Both the position numbers and the translations under genes were made by a program. Of a DNA stretch of 64,000 nt, positions 32,663-41,602 are shown piece by piece. Source of the stretch: JAJECS01 sp965262745 (GTDB lineage: Bacteria > Chloroflexota > UBA11872); assembly GCA_965262745.1 (NCBI GenBank), contig OZ253558.1, forward strand, positions 2,232,001 through 2,296,000, in the 5' to 3' direction. The notes below the pieces were generated by a model that was not told where the DNA came from, made no database searches, and worked only from the letters and a program-made list of their open reading frames with translations. The stretch's first letter is position 1. Each line of letters begins with the position of its first letter.

Positions 32663-34801
32663 ATGGTCGATTCCTTGCGCGGACGGCTGGCTTGCATTGC
32701 CATAGTCCTGGTCATCGCCGTCGCGGCCCTCGCCTGCGGCGACACCGACGCACCACCACCTGTCGAGAAGATCGTCACCGTCACGGTGGAAGTCGAAAAG
32801 ATCGTGGAAGTCCCGGTTGAGGTCGAAAAGGTCGTGGAGGTCGTGGAGGTCGTGGAGGTCGTGGAGGTCGTGGAGGTCGTGGAGGTCGTGGAGGTCGAGC
32901 GGATCGTACAAGCGACCCCGACAGCGGCGGCGGCGGAGGCCGCTGAAACCCCGGCAGCCACGGGTCCGGCCATCTACAAGATGGGGCTGTTCGAGGATCC
33001 GATTTCCCGAAATATGTGGAACTACCTCGGAGGGCCGGCCGGGTCGGTCTGGACCGGTTACGTGATCAGCGGCTACGCCACCCAGCTCTACGGCTATTCC
33101 GCGCAACGGTTCGACTGGGTTCCGGTGGCCGCGGACGGCTTCCCGACGCCGTTGGCCAAGGAGACGATCGACGGCACGGAGTTCTGGACGACCGAAGTCT
33201 CGCTCAAGAGCGGCGTCGCCTGGAGTGACGGCGAAGAACTGACGGCGGATGACTTCATCTTCACGGTCAACACGGTCATGGACCTGCAACTCGGCAGCAA
33301 TTGGGCCCAGCTGGTTCACGCAGCCTTCGTCGACCGGGTGGAAGCGCTCGACAGCCATCGGCTGAAGATCGTCTTCAAGGCGACCGACGCCGACGGAAAT
33401 CCACAGACGCCGGGCCTCAGCGTGTGGCAGTTCGGCCTGGCCTTCATGCCGATTCTTCCCGAGCACTATTGGGCGCCGGTGGTCGAGGAAGCCAAGCAGG
33501 CCGGCGGCACGGCCCAGCAGATCGAAGCCCTCTTCGCGCACGTGCCCGACGGCGAACCCACCGCCAACGGTCTGGAGTTCGGTCAGTGGGAACCCGGCGC
33601 TTTCTTTGAGAACGAGACGGTTCCGAGTTACTTCCAAATGGGCGCCGCGGTCAGCGAGTTCGAGAACGGCGCGTACATGGAGACGAACGAGAGACTCGGC
33701 TACACCGAAGTTGCCTACGGAGAAGCCACCGGCGACACGATTCTCGAGTATGAGATCGGCCCGCACTTCGAGACGGAGATCTTCATCATCTACGGCAATC
33801 AGGACTCGGCAATCCTCGCCTTGACCACGGGCGATATCGATTTCCTCTTCAATCCGTTGGGCCTGGAGAAGGGCTTCCTCGATCGCGTCCGGCAAGCGCC
33901 CGACCTGGAGGTCGCGACCAACCTCGACAACGGCGTGTTCTACCTGGGATTCAACACTCGCAAGGGCCCGATGAGCTTCAAGGCGTTCCGCCAAGCCGTG
34001 GCGACCCTGATCGACAAGGAGTTTGTGACGCAGTCCATCCTGCAGGACGCAGCCATTCCCATGTACGCCATGGTTCCCGAAGGCAACACGTTCTGGCACA
34101 ACGACGCGACGGCCCAGATCGGCAGGGGGCTGAACCAAGCCGAGCGGATTGCACAGGCCGTGGCGCTGTTGAAGGACGCCGGGTTCACGTTTGAACAGGA
34201 GCCCGAGGTCAGCGAGGACGGCGACTTCGTGTCCACGCCCGGCAAGGGTCTGCGAATGCCTGACGGGTCGGAGGTTCCCGCGCTCGAGTTGCTAGCGCCC
34301 AGCGCCGGCTACGATCCCCTGCGGTCCACCTTCGCCATCTGGATCGAGCGCTGGCTCACCGACCTGGGCATTCCCGTTCGGGCGCAGTTGGTCGGCTTCA
34401 ACGTCCTTGTCGACAGGCTGTTCAGCGATACGGTGGCCGAGGACCTCGACATGTGGATCCTCGGTTGGGGCTTCAGTGTTTTCCCCAGCTACCTGGAGAA
34501 CATCTTTCACAGCCGCCACGCGCCCGAGAACGAGGACGGCGGATCAAATTGGGGCGGCTACGCCAATCCGGAATTCGACGCACTGGCCTTTGCCCTGCTG
34601 TCCGAAACCACCATTGAGGGCGCACGCGAAAAGGTCCACCAGATGCAGGCGTTGCTCGCCGACGACCTGCCGTACGTGACGCTGTTCACGACGCCGAAGG
34701 TGGACGTGTTCCGACCGTCGAGAGTCGAATACCCCTATACGTCGGTTCTTGGCGGCATGGCCCAGCAACAGGGGCTCCAGCACGTCGTGCTGATCAAATA
34801 G
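32663..34801 (+). CDS. ABC transporter solute-binding lipoprotein (peptide/nickel/opine type)
   Basis: This family 5 binding protein is anchored by a lipid at C25 (VAALAC), after the signal from the ATG 32663. Residues around 33-80 are a repeated VEKVVEV linker with seven exact VVE repeats, then a TPTAAAAEAAETPAA spacer and the fold itself. Typical elements include SGVAWSDGEELTADDFIFT, FNPLGLEKGFLDRV, YLGFNTRKGP and the C-terminal dipeptide-binding part ending LTDLGIPVRAQLV. At 712 residues it is longer than E. coli DppA because of the linker and insert regions. The bound ligand is not evident. It heads the five-gene importer. Confidence 0.9.
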   Translation: MVDSLRGRLACIAIVLVIAVAALACGDTDAPPPVEKIVTVTVEVEKIVEVPVEVEKVVEVVEVVEVVEVVEVVEVVEVERIVQATPTAAAAEAAETPAATGPAIYKMGLFEDPISRNMWNYLGGPAGSVWTGYVISGYATQLYGYSAQRFDWVPVAADGFPTPLAKETIDGTEFWTTEVSLKSGVAWSDGEELTADDFIFTVNTVMDLQLGSNWAQLVHAAFVDRVEALDSHRLKIVFKATDADGNPQTPGLSVWQFGLAFMPILPEHYWAPVVEEAKQAGGTAQQIEALFAHVPDGEPTANGLEFGQWEPGAFFENETVPSYFQMGAAVSEFENGAYMETNERLGYTEVAYGEATGDTILEYEIGPHFETEIFIIYGNQDSAILALTTGDIDFLFNPLGLEKGFLDRVRQAPDLEVATNLDNGVFYLGFNTRKGPMSFKAFRQAVATLIDKEFVTQSILQDAAIPMYAMVPEGNTFWHNDATAQIGRGLNQAERIAQAVALLKDAGFTFEQEPEVSEDGDFVSTPGKGLRMPDGSEVPALELLAPSAGYDPLRSTFAIWIERWLTDLGIPVRAQLVGFNVLVDRLFSDTVAEDLDMWILGWGFSVFPSYLENIFHSRHAPENEDGGSNWGGYANPEFDALAFALLSETTIEGAREKVHQMQALLADDLPYVTLFTTPKVDVFRPSRVEYPYTSVLGGMAQQQGLQHVVLIK
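32831..32893 (+). repeat. Seven perfect copies of a 9-bp repeat (GTCGTGGAG) in the linker
   Basis: Each unit encodes Val-Val-Glu. Copy number changes would lengthen or shorten the linker by 3 residues per unit without shifting the frame. Identity between units is complete at the DNA level. Confidence 0.9.
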
Positions 34802-34884
34802 CGTTTGACCGCGCTGCCATTGCCCAGCCGTGTGAGCGCCTTCCCTGAATCCAGGGGCGATCTGGGAATCCGCGGGTAACCAAG

Positions 34885-36036
34885 GTGGCCTCGTACCTCC
34901 TGCGTCGCACCGTCCAAATCTTGCTGACGCTCTTCGTATTTCTGACGATCGTGTTTTTTCTGGTGAGCGCCCAGCCCGGAGACATCAGCCGCCTTTACTC
35001 GATGAACCCGAATCTCCCGCCGGAGACCCGCGCGGGCCTCCAGGAGCTCTTTGGCGTCAACGAGCCGCTCTGGAAGCAGTATCTGGTCCATATCAAGAAC
35101 ACGCTCACCGGGAACTTCGGCGTCTCCTTCAGCCTCTACCCGAGGACCGTTGGCGACGTCATCCTGGAGCGCCTACCACGAACGCTGGTGCTATTCGCCA
35201 CGGCAACCGTGATCTCCTTCTATCTCGGTTTTGCCCTGGGCAAGATCATCGCCTGGCGCCGCGGCGGCTGGGTCGAATACTCCTCAACGCTAGGCGGCGT
35301 CGCGCTGTACACGGTGTTCACCCCCTGGTTCGGCCTGATGATGATCTGGCTCTTCGCCTTCAAGGCCGGCTGGCTGCCGATCGGGAAATTCCTGGACCCG
35401 GTGGTGTGGCGCGATGCTCCGACCGATTCGAACTCGATATTCAATCTCATGCTGGCAACGGTCGCCGTCCTGTCGGTGACCGTGTTCGCGGTCTTCCTGA
35501 CGACCACCAAGAAGCGCCTTGCCGCGGCGCCGGTCATTCAAGTCGCGAGCATCGCCGCCGCCGCTCTGGTGGTGGTCGGCGTGTGGCTGGCATCGGGCGT
35601 CGGATACCTGGCTTTGGACCTCGTCAAGCACATGATCCTGCCGATTGCCACGCTGACCCTGATCAGCTTTGCCGGAACCATGCTGCTGACCCGCAACAGC
35701 ATGCTGGAGGTCATCCGCGAAGACCACGTGATGGTGGCCCGGGCCAAGGGCTTGTCGGAAAAGGCCGTGCGTGACAAGCACGTCGCCCGCAACGCCCTGC
35801 TGCCGGTGGTGACCAGCTTCGTCTTCAGCCTGGCCTTCGCCATCGACGGCGGGGTCATCATCGAGTCCATCTTCTCGTGGCCTGGGATGGGGCAAACGCT
35901 GGTGGCGGCAACCGTCAGCGAGGACCTGCCGCTGGCGGTAGGCGCCTTCGTCTTTGTTGGCGTGTTCGTGCTCGTGGCGCACTTGGCGGCCGACGTGCTC
36001 TACGCCTACCTCGACCCGAGAGTTCGGTATCGATGA
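34885..36036 (+). CDS. ABC importer permease, DppB/OppB type
   Basis: The 383-residue membrane protein starts at GTG 34885, 83 bp after the binding-protein gene (a CCCTG-AATC-CAGGG hairpin lies in the gap). The first helix is RTVQILLTLFVFLTIVFFLV, then FGVNEPLWKQYL, a large periplasmic loop and further helices. The inner loop for ATPase contact reads MVARAKGLSEKAVRDKHVARNALLPV, the EAA-type motif. Compared with E. coli DppB an insert of about 50 residues occupies the region VFLTTTKKRLAAAP to LASGVGYLAL. It should pair with the next permease. Confidence 0.9.
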   Translation: MASYLLRRTVQILLTLFVFLTIVFFLVSAQPGDISRLYSMNPNLPPETRAGLQELFGVNEPLWKQYLVHIKNTLTGNFGVSFSLYPRTVGDVILERLPRTLVLFATATVISFYLGFALGKIIAWRRGGWVEYSSTLGGVALYTVFTPWFGLMMIWLFAFKAGWLPIGKFLDPVVWRDAPTDSNSIFNLMLATVAVLSVTVFAVFLTTTKKRLAAAPVIQVASIAAAALVVVGVWLASGVGYLALDLVKHMILPIATLTLISFAGTMLLTRNSMLEVIREDHVMVARAKGLSEKAVRDKHVARNALLPVVTSFVFSLAFAIDGGVIIESIFSWPGMGQTLVAATVSEDLPLAVGAFVFVGVFVLVAHLAADVLYAYLDPRVRYR

Positions 36037-36983
36037 CGCTCGAAGCCACGCACGTTGCCGCCACACCGTCGCTGTGGAAGATGCGCCTCGGGCTGGCGGC
36101 CCGCGGTCTCAAGCAGAGTTGGTCGCTGTTTCTCGGCACGCGCATCGGCCTCTTGGGATTGGGAATCATTCTCTTCTATGTGCTGCTTGCCGCCGCGCAT
36201 CCGATCCTGATGCACACGGTCTGGGACGAGCGCACCTACGACCCGATCATCGGCTATGCCTTCGACGAGGCCGTCCAGCCCGCTCCTCCCAGCTTGCGCC
36301 ATCCGCTGGGCACCGATCCCCTCGGCCGGGACATCCTGAGCCAGCTCATGTTCAGCACCCGCTCCGAGTTCCTTCTCGGACTGCTCGCGGCGCTCATGAC
36401 CGTGTGCATCGGAACCATGGTCGGGGCCATCGCGGCCTACTACGGCGGCTGGGTGGACATGCTGCTGATGCGGCTGGCCGACATCATGATCATGATGCCG
36501 GCGATCAGCATCCTCATCGTGCTCAGCGTGCTCATCGAGGTTGGGCACTTGGAGTTGGCCCTGCTCATCGGCATCCTCTCGGGATTCGGCGGCACCGGCG
36601 TCGTGCTGAAGTCCCAAGCGCTCTCCGTCGTCGTCAAGCCATATATCGAGGCCGCCAGGGCCGCGGGCGGCGGAACGATGCACATCCTGCTCGTCCACGT
36701 TGTCCCGAACCTGCTGCCGCTGTCATTCCTCTACATGATGTTCACCGTCACCAGCGCCATCTTCTCGGAGGCCGTCTTGAGCTTCCTGGGCCTGCTGGAC
36801 GTGCGGATGAGCTGGGGCCTGATGATCCACACCACCGAGTCCGCCGGATACCTGCTGCAAGTCGGCGAGTACTGGTGGCTCATCTTTCCGGCGAGTCTGT
36901 CCATAACCCTCTTGTGCTCGTCGTTCTACCTGCTCGGTCGTTCCTTGGACGAAGTCGTCAACCCGCGGCTGCGGACCTTATGA
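36033..36983 (+). CDS. ABC importer permease, DppC/OppC type
   Basis: The protein is 316 residues from the ATG 36033, overlapping the previous stop by 4 bases (ATGA). It has an N-terminal helix, PIIGYAFDEAVQP in the loop, and HPLGTDPLGRDILSQLMF, the hallmark of OppC. The EAA loop is IEAARAAGGGTMHILLVHVVPN, and later helices include LSLIMF-type segments (LSFLYMMFTVTSAIFSEA). Together with DppB it should form the channel. A longer frame open upstream to 35877 is not used. Confidence 0.9.
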   Translation: MTLEATHVAATPSLWKMRLGLAARGLKQSWSLFLGTRIGLLGLGIILFYVLLAAAHPILMHTVWDERTYDPIIGYAFDEAVQPAPPSLRHPLGTDPLGRDILSQLMFSTRSEFLLGLLAALMTVCIGTMVGAIAAYYGGWVDMLLMRLADIMIMMPAISILIVLSVLIEVGHLELALLIGILSGFGGTGVVLKSQALSVVVKPYIEAARAAGGGTMHILLVHVVPNLLPLSFLYMMFTVTSAIFSEAVLSFLGLLDVRMSWGLMIHTTESAGYLLQVGEYWWLIFPASLSITLLCSSFYLLGRSLDEVVNPRLRTL

Positions 36984-37966
36984 GCGCTACCTCCGCTACT
37001 CCGCCGGTTCTCGCGGTGGAGGACCTCACCATGTACTACGCGACGCGGGCCGGCGACGTGCGCGCCGTTGACGGGGTCTCGTTCGCCGTCGAGCGCGGAC
37101 AGTCGGTCGGGCTGGTGGGGGAGTCGGGTTGCGGCAAATCGTCCATCGCCATGGCCCTGTTGAAGCTCCTGCCGCAAAACGCCCGCATCATCAGGGGCAA
37201 GGTGCTGCTGAACGGCACCGACCTCGCCCCGCTATCCGAGGACCAGATGCGGGAGCACCGCTGGAACCACATCGCCATGGTGTTCCAGGCCGCGATGAAC
37301 GCGCTCAACCCCGTCTACAGGGTCGGTGACCAGATCATCGAGGCCTTGGACGTGCACATCAAATCAAGCCGCGAAGTATCCATGGAGCGCGTCCGGGAGC
37401 TCTACCACCTCGTGAGTCTCGATCCGAGCTTCATTCCCCGCTATCCGCACGAATACAGCGGCGGCATGAAACAACGCGCGGGCATCGCCATGGCGCTGGC
37501 CTGCGAGCCGGATCTCTTGATCGCGGACGAGCCGACCACGGCGCTGGACGTGATCGTCCAGGACCGCATTCTCAAGGAACTGCGGCACGTCCAAGAGACC
37601 CTGAACATGAGCCTGATCTACATCTCGCATGACATGGCGGTCATCGCCGAGGTCAGCCACGTCGTGGGCGTGATGTACGCCGGCCGGATCGTGGAGTGGG
37701 GCGAGACGGTGGATGTCTTCAAGCACCCCATCCACCCCTATACGCAGACGCTGATGTCGGCCTTCCCCAGCGTCACCGGTCCCAAGCACGAGCTGGGGAT
37801 GCTGGCCGGCGAACCTCCCAACCTCCTGGCGCCGCCGCCCGGCTGCCGCTTCCACCCGCGCTGTCCTTACGCCACCGATGTCTGCCGCTCGGAAGAGCCG
37901 CCGACGGTGCGCTCCGGCACCCACTGGGCCGCCTGCTGGCACCCCCTGGACGCCCAGGCCGTCTGA
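36980..37966 (+). CDS. ABC importer ATPase, DppD/OppD type
   Basis: The protein is 328 residues from the ATG 36980 (4-base overlap with the permease stop). Walker A is GESGCGKSS, the signature is EYSGGMKQRAGIAMAL, Walker B is DLLIADEPTTALD, the H-loop is YISHDMAV. The C-terminal oligopeptide-type cysteine motif GCRFHPRCPYATDVC likely holds a Fe-S cluster, as seen in DppD/DppF-type ATPases. It powers import with the next gene. Confidence 0.95.
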   Translation: MSATSATPPVLAVEDLTMYYATRAGDVRAVDGVSFAVERGQSVGLVGESGCGKSSIAMALLKLLPQNARIIRGKVLLNGTDLAPLSEDQMREHRWNHIAMVFQAAMNALNPVYRVGDQIIEALDVHIKSSREVSMERVRELYHLVSLDPSFIPRYPHEYSGGMKQRAGIAMALACEPDLLIADEPTTALDVIVQDRILKELRHVQETLNMSLIYISHDMAVIAEVSHVVGVMYAGRIVEWGETVDVFKHPIHPYTQTLMSAFPSVTGPKHELGMLAGEPPNLLAPPPGCRFHPRCPYATDVCRSEEPPTVRSGTHWAACWHPLDAQAV

Positions 37967-38985
37967 TGGCGACCGCCGCGCCCGCGTCGTCTGTAGGGAC
38001 TCGCCCACTCGTCAAGATCGAGGGGCTTCAGAAGCGCTTTCCCGTCTCCACCCGCTTGTTCGAGCGCAACCGCAGCTTCGTCCACGCCGTGGACGGCGTC
38101 TCATTCGAGCTGGCGCGCGGCGAAAGCTTCGGCCTGGTCGGCGAGTCGGGCTGCGGCAAGACGACCACGGGCCGGCTGCTGGTCCGCCTCGCCGAGCCAA
38201 CCGACGGGCGCGTGCTTTTCGACGACGGCGCGGGAGCGCCAACCGACATCACCACCCTCGCCGGGAGTGCGCTGAAGGTCTTTCGACGGCAGGCGCAGAT
38301 GATCTTTCAGGATCCCTACGAGTCGCTCAACCCGCGCCGCACGATCTTCGACACCGTCGCCGAGCCGCTGAAGGTCCAGAACGCCTGTGGGCCGCATGAG
38401 TGCCTGGATCGCGTGTCCCGCATGCTGGAGATGGTTGGGCTCACCCCGCCGGCGGCATATCTGTTCCGGTATCCCCACGAGCTGTCCGGCGGCCAGCGGC
38501 AGCGCGCCTCCATTGCGCGGGCGTTGGTCATCGAGCCGATCTTCGTCGTCGCCGACGAGCCGACGTCAATGCTGGACGTCTCGATCAGAACCGGCGTGAT
38601 GCAGCTGATGCAGAGCCTGGCCGACCGCCTGGGCATCAGCTACCTCTACATCACCCACGACCTGGCCGTGGCCCGCTACATGTGCTCCCGCATTGCGGTG
38701 ATGTATCTCGGCAAGATCGTGGAAATGGGCGAGACCGAAGCCGTGCTCCAGCATCCCAAGCACCCCTATACCCAGGCGCTGCTGTCAGCCGTGCCGATCC
38801 CCGATCCCACCGTCACCCGCCCCCCGGTAAGAATCTCCGGTGGCGTGTCGACGCCGGTGGATCCGCCGCCCCGCTGCCGCTTCTACGACCGCTGCCCCAT
38901 CGCCGACGACTTCTGCCGCGACAACGACCAACCGCCGCTCGACGACAAAGGATCGGGGCAGTTGGCGGCATGCTACAAAGCGTAG
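37966..38985 (+). CDS. ABC importer ATPase, DppF/OppF type
   Basis: The protein is 339 residues from the ATG 37966, overlapping the previous stop by one base. Walker A is GESGCGKTTTG, the Q-loop MIFQDPYESLNPR, the signature ELSGGQRQRASIARAL, Walker B FVVADEPTSMLD and the H-loop YITHDLAVA. The end has a CRFYDRCPIADDFC cysteine motif like its partner. The substitution of Thr-Ser-Met for Thr-Thr-Ala in Walker B is a minor variation. It completes the five-gene importer (one binding protein, two permeases, two ATPases). Confidence 0.95.
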   Translation: MATAAPASSVGTRPLVKIEGLQKRFPVSTRLFERNRSFVHAVDGVSFELARGESFGLVGESGCGKTTTGRLLVRLAEPTDGRVLFDDGAGAPTDITTLAGSALKVFRRQAQMIFQDPYESLNPRRTIFDTVAEPLKVQNACGPHECLDRVSRMLEMVGLTPPAAYLFRYPHELSGGQRQRASIARALVIEPIFVVADEPTSMLDVSIRTGVMQLMQSLADRLGISYLYITHDLAVARYMCSRIAVMYLGKIVEMGETEAVLQHPKHPYTQALLSAVPIPDPTVTRPPVRISGGVSTPVDPPPRCRFYDRCPIADDFCRDNDQPPLDDKGSGQLAACYKA

Positions 38986-39058
38986 GCGTAGTTCCTACTC
39001 ACGTTTGTTGACAAGGTGATGTTGGATGGCCCCCTGCATCCCGCACGCGCACTGGGGT

Positions 39059-39082
39059 CGTTCGACAAGCCCACCACGAACG
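39059..39082. repeat. CGTTCG..CGAACG inverted repeat, dispersed-type
   Basis: CGTTCGACAAGC and CCACGAACG form 6-bp inverted arms with a 12-base loop. This resembles the common GTTCGACAAGCTC-type intergenic repeat seen in many uncultured bacteria. It lies just upstream of the retropepsin-like gene. Confidence 0.4.
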
Positions 39083-39128
39083 GCGTCGCCGGGTTGCCGG
39101 CCTCTGCGCCGTCTGACACCATCAACCC

Positions 39129-39485
39129 ATGGGCACGTTCAGCATCTCGATCGGCATCGGTGACCAGGAACGCGAGCGTTGGACGACGCTGGACGCGCTG
39201 GTGGACACCGGCGCATCGATCACCTCGGTCCCGGCGTCGATGCTGCATGAACTGGGCGTAGAGCCGATGACCCGTCAGAGATTTCAGTTCGGGCAGGGCG
39301 AGGTCCGACTCATGGACGTTGGCCAGACGTGGGTGCGGATCGAGGGGCGTGAGGTCGTCACCCTCGTGCTGTTCAACGAAGAGGGAACCCTGCCCCTGCT
39401 TGGCGCGCTGGCGCTCGAGGGAGTGTTCATGGGCGTCGACCCGGTGGCCAAGAGACTCATGCCGGTCGAAGGGCTGATGGTCTAG
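39129..39485 (+). CDS. Retropepsin-like aspartic protease domain protein
   Basis: The 118-residue protein has a single aspartic protease half. ALVDTGASITSVP holds the active-site DTGAS and EELGVEP-like flank. Later GTLPLLGALALEGVFMGVDP gives the second hydrophobic psi-loop (LLGA), as in retroviral-type single-domain proteases. As with related bacterial proteins, a homodimer would be needed for activity. No signal is seen. It stands between the importer and the defence island, and may be part of neither. Confidence 0.7.
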   Translation: MGTFSISIGIGDQERERWTTLDALVDTGASITSVPASMLHELGVEPMTRQRFQFGQGEVRLMDVGQTWVRIEGREVVTLVLFNEEGTLPLLGALALEGVFMGVDPVAKRLMPVEGLMV

Positions 39486-39832
39486 CGGCCAATCGCCCCT
39501 ACGCATCGCTACTGCACATCACCTGACCCGCCCCTGGGCTGAGAAGCTACATGGATGCGCAGGATGGCTAGGATTGGGCCGGACTGGGCTGCGGCTCCCG
39601 TATCGGGTACTGGGCTGGCTCTCCGCCGGGCGTTGGCTATATGGACGCCGCCAGACCCGACCCCCATGACCACTCCTCCACCGTCGATCCGAGCGCCGGA
39701 GGATTATGGGTGATGAAGGGTCTATGATCTAGGGGCCAGGCGGCTCATCGACCATTGCCGCGGCGCGTCTCCGTGATCGACGGCTCCCTGCTCCATCCGG
39801 GCGTGGCCCGTTGATACGAATAGGGCAAGCTC
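39486..39832. other. 347-bp gap upstream of the ATPase gene, no gene seen
   Basis: I find no credible coding frame, tRNA or strong hairpin. It marks the start of the less GC-rich defence island, and presumably contains the promoter of the ATPase-DUF3226 pair, though no clear -35/-10 pair stands out. Confidence 0.5.
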
Positions 39833-40963
39833 ATGTCCGTCAGATCAACCGATAACAGCGACCTTCACCTTCCGAGTTTGTCAATCCAAGGGTTTCGCGG
39901 GATCGACGAGCTTGAGATTCCACGCTTGGGGCGGGTCACCCTGTTCGCTGGGAAGAACGGAGTCGGCAAGACGACGCTGCTCGACGCCATTCGGATATAT
40001 GCCGCACGAGGCAGTTATAGTGTTCTTACAAATATATTGGGAGACCACGAGGAGCTTACCGATCACGAAGATGAAGATGGCCGTAAGACTCCTGGGCACA
40101 ACTGGGAAGCTCTGTTCTATGGTAGAGACCTTTCATCAGAGACTGTGATCTCGATCGGAACAGTAGATGACAGTCAGCATGACAATATCGAGATTAGCAC
40201 CGTCACTGGAATAGATGAAGCAAATCAGCTGAGCCTGCTTCCCGACTATTTCTCAGGCGATAGATTGCGAATGCTTAGCATCAAGCTCTCCAATAAAAAG
40301 CGGTTGTTCCCGATGTTTCGACCTGATAACTATCCTAGCAGTATGTGGCGCCATAGGTTACGGGCTTCCGAAGATGAATTTCCACCTGACATTCCCTGTG
40401 CATCTTTGGGTCCGGGAGTTTTGAGCAATGCGAGCATGGCGCAATTCTGGGATGAGGTGGCCCTTACAGATCACGAAACCCGGGCGGTGCAGGCATTGCA
40501 ACTTGTGCTTGGTGACGCTGTACAGCGCGTCGCCGTTGTTGGCGACGACCGGCGTTCGAGCGCTGGTAGGCGGGCGATAGTAAGAATTGGGAAGCAGGAT
40601 CGTCCGGTCCCTCTGAAAAGCCTCGGGGATGGCGCCGTACGCATATTTGGTGTTGCCATCGGCCTGGCCAATAGCCAGGGCGGGTTTCTAGTGATCGACG
40701 AGGCGGAGAACGGCATTCACCACTCGGTGCAGCGTGATTTCTGGACGATGGTCCTGAGAACGGCCTATGAGAACAACGTCCAGGTCTTCGCAACCACGCA
40801 CGGCTGGGACTGTGTGACAGGATTTGCAAAGGCGGCGGTGGATGTGGCTGAAGTGGATGGCGCTCTCGTCCGGATGTACAGGAAAAACGGGCAAGTCCAA
40901 GCAGTCGAGTACTCCGAGCGCGAGCTCAATATTGCTGCTGAACAGGGGATTGAGGTCAGGTAG
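39833..40963 (+). CDS. AAA (OLD/AriA-like) ATPase, first gene of a two-gene system
   Basis: The 376-residue protein opens LSIQGFRGIDELEIPRLG and has Walker A GKNGVGKT at 40-47. The Walker B and D-loop region is LVIDEAENGIHHS at about 286-298. These place it in the ABC-like AAA_15/AAA_21 group that includes OLD and AriA. VFATTHGWDCV near the end is the switch-type histidine strand. The long insert between is of unknown fold. It is AT-richer than the flanking core. Its stop is three bases before the TTG start of the DUF3226 gene, so it is one operon. Confidence 0.85.
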   Translation: MSVRSTDNSDLHLPSLSIQGFRGIDELEIPRLGRVTLFAGKNGVGKTTLLDAIRIYAARGSYSVLTNILGDHEELTDHEDEDGRKTPGHNWEALFYGRDLSSETVISIGTVDDSQHDNIEISTVTGIDEANQLSLLPDYFSGDRLRMLSIKLSNKKRLFPMFRPDNYPSSMWRHRLRASEDEFPPDIPCASLGPGVLSNASMAQFWDEVALTDHETRAVQALQLVLGDAVQRVAVVGDDRRSSAGRRAIVRIGKQDRPVPLKSLGDGAVRIFGVAIGLANSQGGFLVIDEAENGIHHSVQRDFWTMVLRTAYENNVQVFATTHGWDCVTGFAKAAVDVAEVDGALVRMYRKNGQVQAVEYSERELNIAAEQGIEVR

Positions 40964-40966
40964 CCG

Positions 40967-41602
40967 TTGAGTCGCCCCGCCTCGGCGCCGACAAGGCGTG
41001 TCCTGCTAGTCGAGGGGCAGGACGACATGCATGTCGTCCGTCAACTCTGTAGGCGGCGCCAGTCACTGCCCTCCCTTTCCGTGTTGGAAAAGGGTGGTTT
41101 CACACCGCTCCTCGATTCTATCGGCCTAATAGTCAAGGACATGCAATCCGCTGGGTTGGAACGCCAAGCCCTTGGGGTTCTCGTGGACGCTAACGCCTGT
41201 TTGTCGACGCGATGGGACGAGTTAAGGAGTCGGCTTGGAGAGGTAAGTGTCGCGTTGCCGCGATCGCCCGATCCATCCGGAACGATCATTGACGGTGAGC
41301 CTCGTATCGGCGTATGGCTGATGCCAGACAATGAATCAAACGGTGAGCTCGAGGATTTCGTTGCGCAAATGATCCCCAGCCGTGACCCGGTCTGGCCGCT
41401 GTCCCAGCGCTACATCGACGGGATTCCACAAGCGGCGCAGAAATTCACTGACGACAAAGCCGCCAAAGCCCAACTGTATGCCTGGCTCGCCGCCCGGAGA
41501 CACCCAAGACTCATGGGCTGGGCCGTGCGTGATGAGGACTTGGCCGTGAATGGCGAACTCTGTGAGAGGTTCGTCGCCTGGCTTATACGGCTGTTTGGGT
41601 AG
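40967..41602 (+). CDS. DUF3226 (TOPRIM-like) protein, second gene of the ATPase pair
   Basis: The protein is 211 residues from the TTG 40967. VLLVEGQDDMHVV has the TOPRIM-like glutamate (E16) and DD. LGVLVDANAC (D74) is the second acidic strand, and the family's telltale IGVWLMPDNESNGELEDFV gives D121 and the LED. A nuclease or RNase-like TOPRIM activity is likely but not shown for DUF3226. ATPase plus separate TOPRIM protein is the layout of the PARIS (AriA-AriB) and OLD anti-phage systems, but AriB is DUF4435, so this is a distinct type. The 3' end overlaps the fused hsdMS gene on the other strand by 20 bp. Confidence 0.8.
   Translation: MSRPASAPTRRVLLVEGQDDMHVVRQLCRRRQSLPSLSVLEKGGFTPLLDSIGLIVKDMQSAGLERQALGVLVDANACLSTRWDELRSRLGEVSVALPRSPDPSGTIIDGEPRIGVWLMPDNESNGELEDFVAQMIPSRDPVWPLSQRYIDGIPQAAQKFTDDKAAKAQLYAWLAARRHPRLMGWAVRDEDLAVNGELCERFVAWLIRLFG

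Noticed and set aside
34843..34856. Terminator between the binding protein and permease genes
   Set aside because: CCCTG-AATC-CAGGG is a short stem with no T-run; at most an mRNA-stability hairpin inside the operon.
39486..39832. attL/attR pair for the defence island
   Set aside because: I searched by eye for a copy of the tRNA-Ser 3' end (GTGGGTTCGAATCCCAC) near the left border and found none.
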